Shown here: positions 33,704-42,126 of the stretch, piece after piece | How positions within the stretch are numbered: position 1 is the stretch's first letter | How the letters are laid out: each line of letters opens with the position of its first letter | Origin: an uncultured Salinimicrobium sp. | GTDB lineage: Bacteria; Bacteroidota; Bacteroidia; Flavobacteriales; Flavobacteriaceae | NCBI GenBank assembly: GCA_946887075.1 | Contig: CAMPKA010000009.1 | Location: 46,927 to 110,926 of the forward strand | DNA length: 64,000 bases | Reading direction: 5' to 3' | Program-made: the position numbers and the translations under genes | Notes under the pieces: generated by a model | Seen by the model: the letters and a program-made list of their open reading frames with translations, nothing else | The model's database searches: none | What the model was told of the DNA's origin: nothing

Positions 33704-34402
33704 TTACAATTTGTTTGTTCTTAGAAAATAAAAAAAACGCATCAGATGAATCTGCCTCCTAATTCTAAATGGTTGCTTTAACAAACGATACGCCCACTCT
33801 AAATTTTTATCAACCCACCAATTTGGAGCACGGTCAACGTTACCAACATAAACATCAAAGCTTCCTCCTAATCCCTGGTAAAGCGCTTTATATCTCTGTT
33901 GCATCTCTTCCATAAGCAATTCCTGTCTAGGAGAACCCATGGCAACAAAAACCACATCAGGTTTTCTCTCTGAAATGTCATGAATAAGATTTTGTTTATC
34001 TTTCACATTTTTTATATACCCATTTCGATAATTCAGAATTTTTACTCCCTGGAACTCTTTTCTTAGTTTTTTTACGGTTTGTTGTACTATTTCTTCTCTC
34101 CCTCCTACTAAATAAAAAGTTTTATTTTTATAGTATTTACTAATAATGTCCAGCCAAAGTTCACAACCAGGAATTTTTACTGCGTTACTAATCCCTTTTT
34201 GCTTTAATCCCATTACCGCACCTATACCGTCAGGATATCCAATATTTCGATTGATAATACGCCTAGAAGCTTCGGTGGCGTGAAGGATTTTTTCAGCGTT
34301 TACAGCTACTAGAATACTCTTTTTGGCCAAGGCATATTCTATTAATTCTTCCCTAGAAATAGGAGAATAGGTAATTACACCGTTTAATTTTTTTGAATTC
34401 AC
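33704..34402 (-). CDS. WecG/TagA/CpsF-family glycosyltransferase
   Basis: A 232-residue GT26 enzyme. It starts with GTG at 34402. Family motifs are NIGYPDGIGAVMGLKQKG (acceptor/base region), FYLVGGREEIVQQTVKKL and FVAMGSPRQELLMEEMQQRY. Relatives transfer ManNAc or ManNAcA from the UDP sugar to a lipid-linked GlcNAc. Since wecB, which makes UDP-ManNAc, lies 40 bases downstream, ManNAc is the likely substrate; this is inferred from context. It lacks membrane helices but should act at the inner face of the cytoplasmic membrane. Confidence 0.88.
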   Translation of the reverse strand: MNSKKLNGVITYSPISREELIEYALAKKSILVAVNAEKILHATEASRRIINRNIGYPDGIGAVMGLKQKGISNAVKIPGCELWLDIISKYYKNKTFYLVGGREEIVQQTVKKLRKEFQGVKILNYRNGYIKNVKDKQNLIHDISERKPDVVFVAMGSPRQELLMEEMQQRYKALYQGLGGSFDVYVGNVDRAPNWWVDKNLEWAYRLLKQPFRIRRQIHLMRFFYFLRTNKL

Positions 34403-34599
34403 TTATTGTTGTATCAATGAAAATCTGAAGATCACAACTTGATGCGAAAAAAGTTTAGACATACTTCTGCATATCAACCTTTGGTTTAATGACTTCCGCT
34501 TTAGATTCAACAAATAAAAATCTCCTGCACTTCCAGCAGCCTTTATTCTAGCATTACGACCTCAAAGGAGCGGGTCAAGTGAACCTTCTGCTTCCATGT

Positions 34600-35826
34600 C
34601 TAATAGGTATCGGTATCCAAATTATCAGAAATCGTTTTGGAAATGTACTTTCCCAGCGCATTAAACATAAATGCATTGCTCCACCGCATATAAGGTATTT
34701 TAGAATTCGCCCCCTTTTTTAGCTGGTAGTAAAAATACCCTTTCCTATCTTGCATATTGTTCAGTGTCCATTTCATCACTCTCTCTGCAATCTCTTTGTG
34801 CTTCTCAAATCGATCTAGGGCAGCAAGGGTGACAAACAATTGTCCGGGACAATGAATATCTATTGGAAATTTTTTATTGTGGTAGTATTTTGGGGTCCCG
34901 TCACCTTCAAAAAAGTTGTTGATATAAAATTCAAAACCATTATTAATGTTGCTTTGGAACGAAAAGTCGTGGGTGTTTCTTTGGTAGGTTTGTATTGCAT
35001 CTAAATTATATCCAGTATGGAAACTGTCCTTCCAACTCTGAAAGGGCAAGAGTCCGTAGACCCAAGAGCCGTCTTTATTCTGATCCTCACAAGCAGCCAG
35101 CACAGCCAGACGGGCTGTGGATTTATATTCTTCCTTTTCTCTATAGCGAAAGGCGATACTCAAGAGTTTGGCTCCCAGAAGAGAAGCATTGAATACTGTA
35201 TTGTTTCCATTCAAGGGGCTATAAGAGAATAGGAAACCGCTGTTGTACGGAGTCCTGGACAGGTCCTTAAGTACAAAGTCCGCAGACGACAAAACCATAT
35301 CTCGGTATTTCTTTACCCCTGTAATTTCATACGCTTCACTTAGTGCCGAAGCACAAAAAGTTGTGGCTACCACTGTGGGTGTATAAGCTGGAAAAAAGAG
35401 TCCACCACGGGCTTGCCAGTCGAAATTATAGCCCCAACAGGCACCGGAATAGCCTTTCGATTGAATCTCCTCCAGAAGATTGGCTAACAGATGAATTTTC
35501 TCCAGTAATTCTGCCTTTGTACCGTAGGCTTCATTACCCGTTTCTGATATTCTAAAAAGGCTACAGTACCCGCTTAGAAAAAGACCAATCCCTTTCGCAT
35601 TAATTTGCTTTGGTACAGCCAAAATGGTTCTAAGATTTATTGGATTTCGTTTGAAAATCTGGATCCAAGCCAGCCTAGCAAAATCCCATTTTTGTAGAGG
35701 AGTTGCATTAAAGACTTTAGAATTAAGCCCATCATAAGGATCCCAGCCTTCATACCCTTCGCCTTCGCAGTAAGTTTTTAAACTATGGAATGAATTTTTC
35801 ACACTAAATCTTGATTTGAACTCCAT
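34600..35826 (-). CDS. Alpha/alpha-toroid protein of a polysaccharide locus (glycosidase- or epimerase-like fold)
   Basis: A 408-residue protein without a signal peptide. It is rich in aromatic residues and built of repeating helical hairpins, for example GACWGYNFDWQARGGLFFPA, YRDMVLSSADFVLKDL and DGSWVYGLLPFQSWKDSFHT, the pattern of (alpha/alpha)6 six-hairpin glycosidases, cellobiose epimerases and uronyl epimerases. I do not recognise a catalytic signature, so only the fold is proposed. Its start overlaps by 23 bases the end of the decayed oxidoreductase, showing an original operon. The gene itself appears intact although its upstream partner is broken, so it may now be poorly expressed. 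Confidence 0.65.
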   Translation of the reverse strand: MEFKSRFSVKNSFHSLKTYCEGEGYEGWDPYDGLNSKVFNATPLQKWDFARLAWIQIFKRNPINLRTILAVPKQINAKGIGLFLSGYCSLFRISETGNEAYGTKAELLEKIHLLANLLEEIQSKGYSGACWGYNFDWQARGGLFFPAYTPTVVATTFCASALSEAYEITGVKKYRDMVLSSADFVLKDLSRTPYNSGFLFSYSPLNGNNTVFNASLLGAKLLSIAFRYREKEEYKSTARLAVLAACEDQNKDGSWVYGLLPFQSWKDSFHTGYNLDAIQTYQRNTHDFSFQSNINNGFEFYINNFFEGDGTPKYYHNKKFPIDIHCPGQLFVTLAALDRFEKHKEIAERVMKWTLNNMQDRKGYFYYQLKKGANSKIPYMRWSNAFMFNALGKYISKTISDNLDTDTY

Positions 35827-36373
35827 CTCCCTTCAAAGATTCTAAAACTTTAAAGGTAGCCCGTGTCACAACAAATATTTCTTCAGGGGTGATTGGAGCT
35901 TTTCCACTTTTTAGAAGTCCCTCAAAAAATTGCTCCACCATTTCTTTTTGGCCTTTATTCTGATTAAAGAGTTTCTTTTTAAATGGTTTACCTTTTTTGT
36001 AGATGCTAAGTCCTTTAAAGTCATTGAGGATAACAGAAGTCCCGTCGGAATGTATCTCCACATACTCTTTAGGTAGTTCTTTAGAACCATTAGCATAATA
36101 ACCAACTACACCAGTTGACCCATTTTCAAACTTGATAAGAATGTTAATACTGTCGTTCAGGGAATCAGGATCAGGAACAGAATTGGCCGACAGATGTCAG
36201 CACATATTTTCATGGGAGTCATGCCGAATGGCGATAAAAACAGTATTTGTTCTTCCATTGAAGATATCCTCTTCTTTCGAAGCACAAAATTCAAACTTAA
36301 ATTTTTCTGCGACCCTTTTTGAGGTTGTCCCGTTATTTGTCAAAACACCTATCCGTTGAATCTTTTCAGAAGA
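35804..36373 (-). pseudogene. Decayed Gfo/Idh/MocA-type sugar oxidoreductase with internal deletion
   Basis: Reading the minus strand in one frame from about 36373 gives an oxidoreductase-like segment, GVLTNNGTTSKRVAEKF and then TVFIAIRHDSHENM, which matches the Rossmann part of bi-domain Gfo/Idh/MocA oxidoreductases. It is followed at once by a TGA stop. Beyond the stop the same frame resumes with the C-terminal part of the same family (NDSINILIKFENGSTGVVGY up to the stop at 35804). The usual stretch of roughly 100 or more residues between these parts, including the EKP motif with the catalytic Lys, is missing. Upstream the frame hits a stop inside the long inverted repeat at 36374-36431. 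The last 85 codons (35804-36061) could still be read from an internal ATG but would not make a working enzyme. Confidence 0.75.
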
Positions 36374-36431
36374 TTTGATATCACATTACCAGGCCTGACC
36401 AACGGGTCAGGCCTGGTAATGTGATATCAAA
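36374..36431. repeat. Perfect 27-bp inverted repeat (long hairpin)
   Basis: The left arm (36374-36400, beginning TTTGATATCACATTACC) and right arm (36405-36431) are exact reverse complements separated by AACG. The inner 10 bp are GC-rich (AGGCCTGACC / GGTCAGGCCT). There is no T-tract on either side, so it is not an ordinary terminator. It lies exactly between the broken start of the minus-strand oxidoreductase and the start of the plus-strand decayed gene. Confidence 0.95.
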
Positions 36432-36450
36432 GACCTAAACTCATGGTTGA

Positions 36451-36848
36451 ATAAAAGAGGTACGACAAAGAGACTTGTATTATAAGGTCGACGGTTCTAT
36501 AAAATATCCTAGAAATAATAATGGCTTCGCCCTACATACTCCCATCTTTGTGCCCAACCGAGAGAAACTTACCCGGTGACAAATATAACTTTAACATGGT
36601 TTTAAGACAAGTAAAATGGGCTATTTTTCGAAAGAAAATTTTATACGATGTATTACCTCATGCTAAGGTGGCCGGAATGGACTACGAAGCCAGCTTTTTT
36701 TATTCTAACGGCAAGAAAAAAATTAATCTTCAAAACAAAAAATCTCTCTAAAGATTTTTCATGGAAAAATAAGACACCTTCAGAGCCAATAGGTCCTTTC
36801 AACTTTGATTTTATTTTCCTCAGTTTAACACCCAAAATTGAAAAGTGA
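36451..36848 (+). pseudogene. Frameshifted remnant of an unrecognised plus-strand gene
   Basis: Three consecutive plus-strand frames overlap so as to look like one broken protein: frame 1 from 36451 to the TGA at 36577 (contains KVDGSIKYPRNNNGFALHTP), frame 2 up to 36751 (AKVAGMDYEASFFYSNGKKK) and frame 3 ending at 36848 (SEPIGPFNFDFIFLSLTPKI). The joins lie near 36569 and 36740. The composite would be about 130 residues. I do not recognise the family; a sugar-related function is only suggested by its place in the polysaccharide locus. It begins 19 bases after the long inverted repeat. Confidence 0.4.
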
Positions 36849-37459
36849 GGCCTTTTCAATTCCTAATCTCTTCGTAGAAATCACTTTATTAGAACCTCAA
36901 TGGAACGAGAAATCTGTACTGTTCGCTGCCATTCCTATGGTTCTGAAAAGGTGTGAAAAAATCTCTTAAAAATTTTAACGTTTTCTCTTTGTCTTAAAGC
37001 ATTGTTAACGAATATATTTGCGGGCTCAGACTTAGGAACCGTTCAAATGGTTTGTCAAACCATTTAATCGGCCTATCAATTTTAAAATGGGACTTAAAAG
37101 GGCGAAGCCGTGCCGCTAGAGGTGGCTTTCTTCTTATCTTTAAAGTTGGGAACATAAATAGGATCCTTGACTTAAAGATCCACAATATCTGGTCAACTTT
37201 CTAGAGATCGATTTTCACCCAGGATCATACTGCCTGAAGAACTTCTGATGATTCTACATACCCTGATTAACACATACTTCGGAAAAATCTTTATGAGCAT
37301 TTATTCTTGTACACAGAATTGTGCCACCAGTGGTTTGATGGGTAAAGTGGTACAGATTGTAAAGCAAGAATTCTGCCCTGATTCCTCCGGTATAGGAGAA
37401 TAGATCGAATTTGAGTAAAATGGTTAAGGCCTAAAATTATTTAATTAGACTCCCTAAAG
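36849..37459. other. Non-coding or decayed stretch ahead of the flippase gene
   Basis: About 610 bases with no convincing gene on either strand. Short open stretches remain, for example about 60 codons on the minus strand at 36994-37185, but they have no recognisable family or start context. A 9-bp perfect hairpin (AAATGGTTT / AAACCATTT, loop GTC) lies at 37045-37065, without a T-tract. The leader and promoter of the plus-strand polysaccharide operon must lie in here; I could not find a clear TAnnTTTG box. Confidence 0.4.
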
Positions 37460-38701
37460 ATGGCTACTTCATCATTCAAGTTAGGCGCCCGGAATTTGTC
37501 CTATCTTACTATCGGAAGCTTAATTACTAAAATCATTTCTTTTGGAATATATGTATATATTCCTGTTAAATTAGGTCCGGAGGATTACGGAATTCTCACG
37601 GCTGTAAGTGCATATGTGGCAATTTTTAGCGTTTTTACTTTTACTGGACTGTCAAAAGTACTTTTGAGAGAAGGAGTGAAGAACATCCACAATTTATCTT
37701 CTTATTTTTCGAATTATTTGCCTGTAAAATGTATTGCTGTAATTATTGCTATTATTCTCCTACTTTGTTCCCTCTTCCTTTCAGAATTATCCGGATTCGT
37801 CAAACTATTAATAACATTCTCCTCTATACGATTAATTTATATTGGTTTTAAGGATTACTTCTCGTCCATTTTCATGGCTAAAGAAAAGATGAAAATCTTA
37901 GGTGCCTTACCTATAGTAAATAGTTTAATCTTTGCCATAACTTCATTTTTTGTTTTAGAAACCGGGGGAGGCCTACTTGAATTGGTTGTGATTCAGATTA
38001 TAGTTGATGTTATAAGCTTGTTTTTTTTAATATTCTTCAGTTCGCGACAGATCTCCTTTTACACCCCTGCAATTCAAGGAATTAATCGCACTTATTTAAA
38101 ACAAGCTGCGGTCTTTACCTTGATTTCCGTAGGTGTCATATTATCTACCAAAATAGATATATTTATGATCACATATTTAGCTACTAAGGAAGAAATCGGA
38201 ATTTACGGAGTAGCAGAGAAAATAATAAGTCAATTTGAAAGTTTCAGAGGATTAATCGCAGTTGCTTTCTTTCCAGCCTTTATAAAGTATTTCGCTACTG
38301 AAAAGAATTTCAAAATTGTTTTTTTAGGTTCAGTAATTGCTCTATTACTCTTTTTGGTCCTCATCTATTTCTTTTCTCCACTTCTAAGAATACTGATCCT
38401 GAATTTTTACGGAAAGGAATATTTACTTTCTGCACAAGTAGCCTCAATTTTGCTTTACTACCTGGCATTTTTATTTGCAATGATTCCCATGACTAATATT
38501 CTTCAAGCCGTATCATTAGAAAGAGTGGTGTTGTTTTATATACCATTTACAATTTCCTTAAACATTATCGGGAATATTGTATTATACAAAAAATTCGGAC
38601 TGATTGGAATTAGCTACTCAACATTATTGGTATACTCAGTCATGTTTTTCTACTACTTTTTTGTAGGCACCTATTACTTCAGAAAAAAAATTAATGAATA
38701 A
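37460..38701 (+). CDS. Polysaccharide flippase (Wzx-like, MATE/MOP superfamily)
   Basis: A 413-residue integral membrane protein with about 12 hydrophobic helices, for example VKCIAVIIAIILLLCSLFLS. The N-terminus (LGARNLSYLTIGSLITKIIS, then YVYIPVKLGPEDYGILTAVS) is the typical Polysacc_synt start. It would flip lipid-linked repeat units across the inner membrane for polymerisation by the Wzy-like protein encoded further on. It is the first intact gene of the plus arm; the next gene overlaps its end by 8 bases. AT-rich codon use sets it apart from core genes of the window. Confidence 0.9.
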   Translation: MATSSFKLGARNLSYLTIGSLITKIISFGIYVYIPVKLGPEDYGILTAVSAYVAIFSVFTFTGLSKVLLREGVKNIHNLSSYFSNYLPVKCIAVIIAIILLLCSLFLSELSGFVKLLITFSSIRLIYIGFKDYFSSIFMAKEKMKILGALPIVNSLIFAITSFFVLETGGGLLELVVIQIIVDVISLFFLIFFSSRQISFYTPAIQGINRTYLKQAAVFTLISVGVILSTKIDIFMITYLATKEEIGIYGVAEKIISQFESFRGLIAVAFFPAFIKYFATEKNFKIVFLGSVIALLLFLVLIYFFSPLLRILILNFYGKEYLLSAQVASILLYYLAFLFAMIPMTNILQAVSLERVVLFYIPFTISLNIIGNIVLYKKFGLIGISYSTLLVYSVMFFYYFFVGTYYFRKKINE

Positions 38702-39851
38702 AAACATAGCTTTTATTTATAGCCGATATTTTCCCTTCGGTGGAGGAGTTGCAAATGCAGCTAAAAGTTTAGCCGAGGCGTTGGCTAAGGAAGGGAATAA
38801 AGTAACCTTCTATACAATCCATTCCGGCAGATCAACTCTATCCTCTCGACAAATTATTGCAGGTGTACATATTGACAGAATTAGAATCCCTTCTATTGTT
38901 TTTAAGGTACTCCGGGTAAAGAGTGAAGAAAAAAAAATCAAAATGATTGGAACATTGATCGGTTTATATATTCTGCTTACAAGAAGAAAACATGACATTT
39001 TTATTGGACATAATCTACAATGGGGAGGTATCATAGCCTCAATAGTAGGAGTAATAAACAAAATTCCGTCAGCAGCAATGACGCACGGCGAAGATGTCAA
39101 TCAATTGACAGGGTTTCCTCGCAAGGAAATGTTAACCAAGTTTGCATTGAAAAGACTTACTTACTGCTTCGTTCTAAATACAGATTTTGCTAAGATTCTT
39201 CAAAAGTACCATGATCAAATATACTTTCGTTTACCAAACATCTTAAATATTTCTCAACGGGAAATTTTAAGTGAAACTGTAATAAAAAAAAGACATAATC
39301 GAGGAAATTTAAAATTACTCTGTATCGGAAGATTTGAACGCTCAAACAAAGGAGTTGAAATAAAAGGTTTCTCAACTGCAATTGCAGCAATGGAACTCCT
39401 TCCGGAAAATTTTCATTTAGAAATAATTGGTGATGGGGTCGCGAGAGGGGACTATGAGAAATTAATCAAGGAAAAAAAGTTATCAGGAAGGGTACATCTG
39501 TCGGGTGCATTAGAGTATTCCGAGGCTCAGAGAAGAATGTGGAATTCAAGTCTTTTACTCATGCCTTCGAATTTAGAAGGTTTGGGTATGGTTATGTTAG
39601 AAAGCATGTCTAAAGGAATCCCTGTAATAGCTACAAATATTGAAGGCCCAAAAGAATATATTAAATCTGGATCAAATGGTTTTCTTATTGAACCATCCGA
39701 TTCCGCTATGATGGTAGAATATATCCAATGTCTATCCCGGAGTTTCCAAATTTATAAAAAAATTTCACTTGCCTCGAAACAGACATATTCAGAAAATTTC
39801 ACAGAAAAAATTGTTGTAGATAACTTCTATAAGTATTTGGGTTGGGTATAA
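38694..39851 (+). CDS. Glycosyltransferase, GT4 type
   Basis: A 385-residue GT-B enzyme. The N-terminal domain opens FIYSRYFPFGGGVANAAKSL with the glycine-rich acceptor-side loop, and the C-terminal donor domain has LKLLCIGRFERSNKGVEIKG and the E-x7-E site LEGLGMVMLESMSKGIPVIA. No membrane helix; it should work at the inner membrane face adding a sugar to the lipid-linked repeat unit. It overlaps the flippase gene by 8 bases. Sugar specificity cannot be assigned. Confidence 0.88.
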   Translation: MNKNIAFIYSRYFPFGGGVANAAKSLAEALAKEGNKVTFYTIHSGRSTLSSRQIIAGVHIDRIRIPSIVFKVLRVKSEEKKIKMIGTLIGLYILLTRRKHDIFIGHNLQWGGIIASIVGVINKIPSAAMTHGEDVNQLTGFPRKEMLTKFALKRLTYCFVLNTDFAKILQKYHDQIYFRLPNILNISQREILSETVIKKRHNRGNLKLLCIGRFERSNKGVEIKGFSTAIAAMELLPENFHLEIIGDGVARGDYEKLIKEKKLSGRVHLSGALEYSEAQRRMWNSSLLLMPSNLEGLGMVMLESMSKGIPVIATNIEGPKEYIKSGSNGFLIEPSDSAMMVEYIQCLSRSFQIYKKISLASKQTYSENFTEKIVVDNFYKYLGWV

Positions 39852-39896
39852 TTAATCTATAATTACGATTATCAACATTTAAAATCCTCTTTCATC

Positions 39897-40994
39897 GTGA
39901 AGCATAAAATTGCCATACTCCATACGGCCCATTGGGATCAGTTATTGGGTGGAGCTGAACAGCAGTTAAAATACCTGGCTAATTTCTTATTGGATCAAGG
40001 GCATGAAGTTCATTTTATTTTTCCTAAACGGACTAAAGATCCCATTAAAGGTAGTTCGCTCCACGTACATCCTTTGAATTGCATTTTGGTGCCCGGTGTT
40101 CTTGGAAAGAGCTGGTTTCGGTTTAAAAGAAGAATCACAAAAAAAATGAGTTCGATCGAGCCCACCTTGATTATTACAAGATCTTATTCTTCATGGGCGG
40201 GAATAGCAGCAGAGTATGCGCAAAAGAAAAAAATTCATCATTTTCATTTCGTTGCTTCCGATCAGGATGTTGTTCAAAATCCATTACCTCGTTTTTTACC
40301 TCGTCCTCTAAATAGGATTGAATTTAAACTGGGTTTGAAAGTTTACAATGAGTATTCTACAGTTTTTGTTCAAAGTTCGTTCCAGAAGTTGGAGATGAAA
40401 AGGAATTATCAGAAGGACACTATAATTATGACACAAGTTGCTCCCGAAAATAATTCCAGAAATTTAATTAAGAAAAACGGGATCATCAAGATTGTGTGGA
40501 TAGCAAATCTTAAACCTCTTAAACGACCAGAGAAATTTTTAGAAATAGTAAAAAAATTTAAGGAAAATCACCTTCTGGAATTTATAATGATTGGAGATGA
40601 CCGGGAAAAAAGATATATCCGTCAGATCAAAATGTTTAGCTCTTATCATAATTTCAAATATTTGGGTAAATTACCTAATCTGGAAACTAATGAAATATTA
40701 GATCAATCCCATATTTTAATCAACACCAGTGATTATGAAGGCTTTTCCAATACTTTTGTCCAAGCTTGGTTGCGAAAGGTAGTAGTTTTAAGTCTTAACT
40801 CTAATCCTGATAATATTCTGCACAGGCAGAATATAGGATACCGAACGGGAGATATTCATTCTACAATACAAAAATTGAATCAGCTAATACTTGAACCAGA
40901 CCGAATATCCAGTATGGGTGAAAGAGCAAGGGATTATGCGCTAAAATTCCATACTACTTCCAAAATATATGATCAATTTCCTATTCTTTCATAG
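39897..40994 (+). CDS. Glycosyltransferase, GT4-like
   Basis: A 365-residue GT-B glycosyltransferase. It starts with GTG at 39897; the reading KHKIAILHTAHWDQLLGGAE gives the Rossmann strand and glycine loop. The donor domain includes IKIVWIANLKPLKRPEKFLE and the nucleotide-sugar site NTSDYEGFSNTFVQAWLRKV, where the second Glu of the common E-x7-E pattern is replaced by Gln or Ala, a variation seen in some GT4 members. It follows the previous gene after 45 bases. Confidence 0.82.
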   Translation: MKHKIAILHTAHWDQLLGGAEQQLKYLANFLLDQGHEVHFIFPKRTKDPIKGSSLHVHPLNCILVPGVLGKSWFRFKRRITKKMSSIEPTLIITRSYSSWAGIAAEYAQKKKIHHFHFVASDQDVVQNPLPRFLPRPLNRIEFKLGLKVYNEYSTVFVQSSFQKLEMKRNYQKDTIIMTQVAPENNSRNLIKKNGIIKIVWIANLKPLKRPEKFLEIVKKFKENHLLEFIMIGDDREKRYIRQIKMFSSYHNFKYLGKLPNLETNEILDQSHILINTSDYEGFSNTFVQAWLRKVVVLSLNSNPDNILHRQNIGYRTGDIHSTIQKLNQLILEPDRISSMGERARDYALKFHTTSKIYDQFPILS

Positions 40995-41064
40995 GACTGG
41001 TAATAGTCCTAACTCATTTCAACATTAAGTCATTATAAATTTCTGTCCTTCTTCCAAAGAAAAA

Positions 41065-42126
41065 ATGAAATCATTATTAATTCTTAACAAAAAACAATTT
41101 GGCTATCATACTGATAGCTATGAGATTGCTAAACATCTGAAAAAAACATTCTCCATTACTTTTTTATGTTTTGACTCCGGTTTGCCACCTTTCATTGAAA
41201 ATGATATTACAGTCATTTACATATCCTCGAAAGGGAAATATTTCCAGAAGGGCATACGCTTTCTAAAAGCTTGTCTTTTAGAGGTAAAGAAGGAGTATGA
41301 TTACTACTTCTTAGATTACTTTCCCTCTTGTTCAGTAGTCAGGTTGGTAACAAAAAAAAATATCATATTGGATTTCCGCACTGGTAGTGTCGCAACTTGC
41401 AGATGGAAAAGGAAGATAAATAATAGTTTTAGAACAACTGAAACTAAGTTCTTTGATCAGGTCACTTTAATTTCCGAAGGTCTACGTCAGCTATTAAAAA
41501 TTCCTTCACATAAATCCTTTATATTACCTCTTGGGGCCAATATTATTTCGCATAGAAATAAAATTTTTGATTCTCCCCGATTATTTTACATAGGAACATT
41601 ACACAACCGAAATATACTCCAAACCTTGGAAGGTTTAGTATTATTTTTGAAAGAACATCCCCAATACCGCGATCAATTGTCTTATGACATTGTTGGTGCA
41701 GGTTATGCCAATGAAGAAAGTAAATTAAAAGCATATATACAGAAAAAACAATTACAGAAATCTGTTATCATACATGGTCAAAAAAGGCATCATGCAATTA
41801 AATACTTGTTTGAAAAAAGCAACATTGGAGTCTCCTACGTTCCGATTACGGACTATTTTAACCATCAACCACCTACAAAGACGTTTGAATACATCATGTC
41901 GGGGATGTTATGTATAGCAACATCAACCAACGAAAATCGAAAGTATATAAATACTAAAAATGGTATTCTATGCCATGATAATCCTAGGTCTTTTTCAAAT
42001 GCAATAAGAGATTGTATTGCTAATTTTCCAAATGCAAAATCTTCTGAAATTCGCGAAACACTTAGAGGGAATTCATGGGATATTGTTGCGGAGCAGTTCG
42101 GAAATATTCTACTAAATGGAAAATGA
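41065..42126 (+). CDS. Glycosyltransferase, GT4-like
   Basis: A 353-residue protein with two Rossmann-like halves. It starts MKSLLILNKKQFGYHTDSYE. The donor half contains SPRLFYIGTLHNRNILQTLE and KTFEYIMSGMLCIATSTNEN, the K-x-x-E-Y site of GT4 enzymes that bind the nucleotide sugar. Acceptor and donor unknown. Its last 11 bases overlap the start of the Wzy-like gene, so the two are translated together. Confidence 0.82.
   Translation: MKSLLILNKKQFGYHTDSYEIAKHLKKTFSITFLCFDSGLPPFIENDITVIYISSKGKYFQKGIRFLKACLLEVKKEYDYYFLDYFPSCSVVRLVTKKNIILDFRTGSVATCRWKRKINNSFRTTETKFFDQVTLISEGLRQLLKIPSHKSFILPLGANIISHRNKIFDSPRLFYIGTLHNRNILQTLEGLVLFLKEHPQYRDQLSYDIVGAGYANEESKLKAYIQKKQLQKSVIIHGQKRHHAIKYLFEKSNIGVSYVPITDYFNHQPPTKTFEYIMSGMLCIATSTNENRKYINTKNGILCHDNPRSFSNAIRDCIANFPNAKSSEIRETLRGNSWDIVAEQFGNILLNGK

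Noticed and set aside
37045..37065. 9-bp hairpin as terminator
   Set aside because: No T-tract follows on either strand and no gene ends nearby; it may be chance in AT-rich sequence.
36994..37185. Minus-strand frame of 63 codons as a gene
   Set aside because: No start context, no family, basic low-complexity composition, and it lies in a decayed region.
32448..37459. Insertion sequence or transposon as the cause of decay in the polysaccharide locus
   Set aside because: No transposase frame, DDE motif or target-site duplication was seen; only inverted repeats without an enclosed gene.
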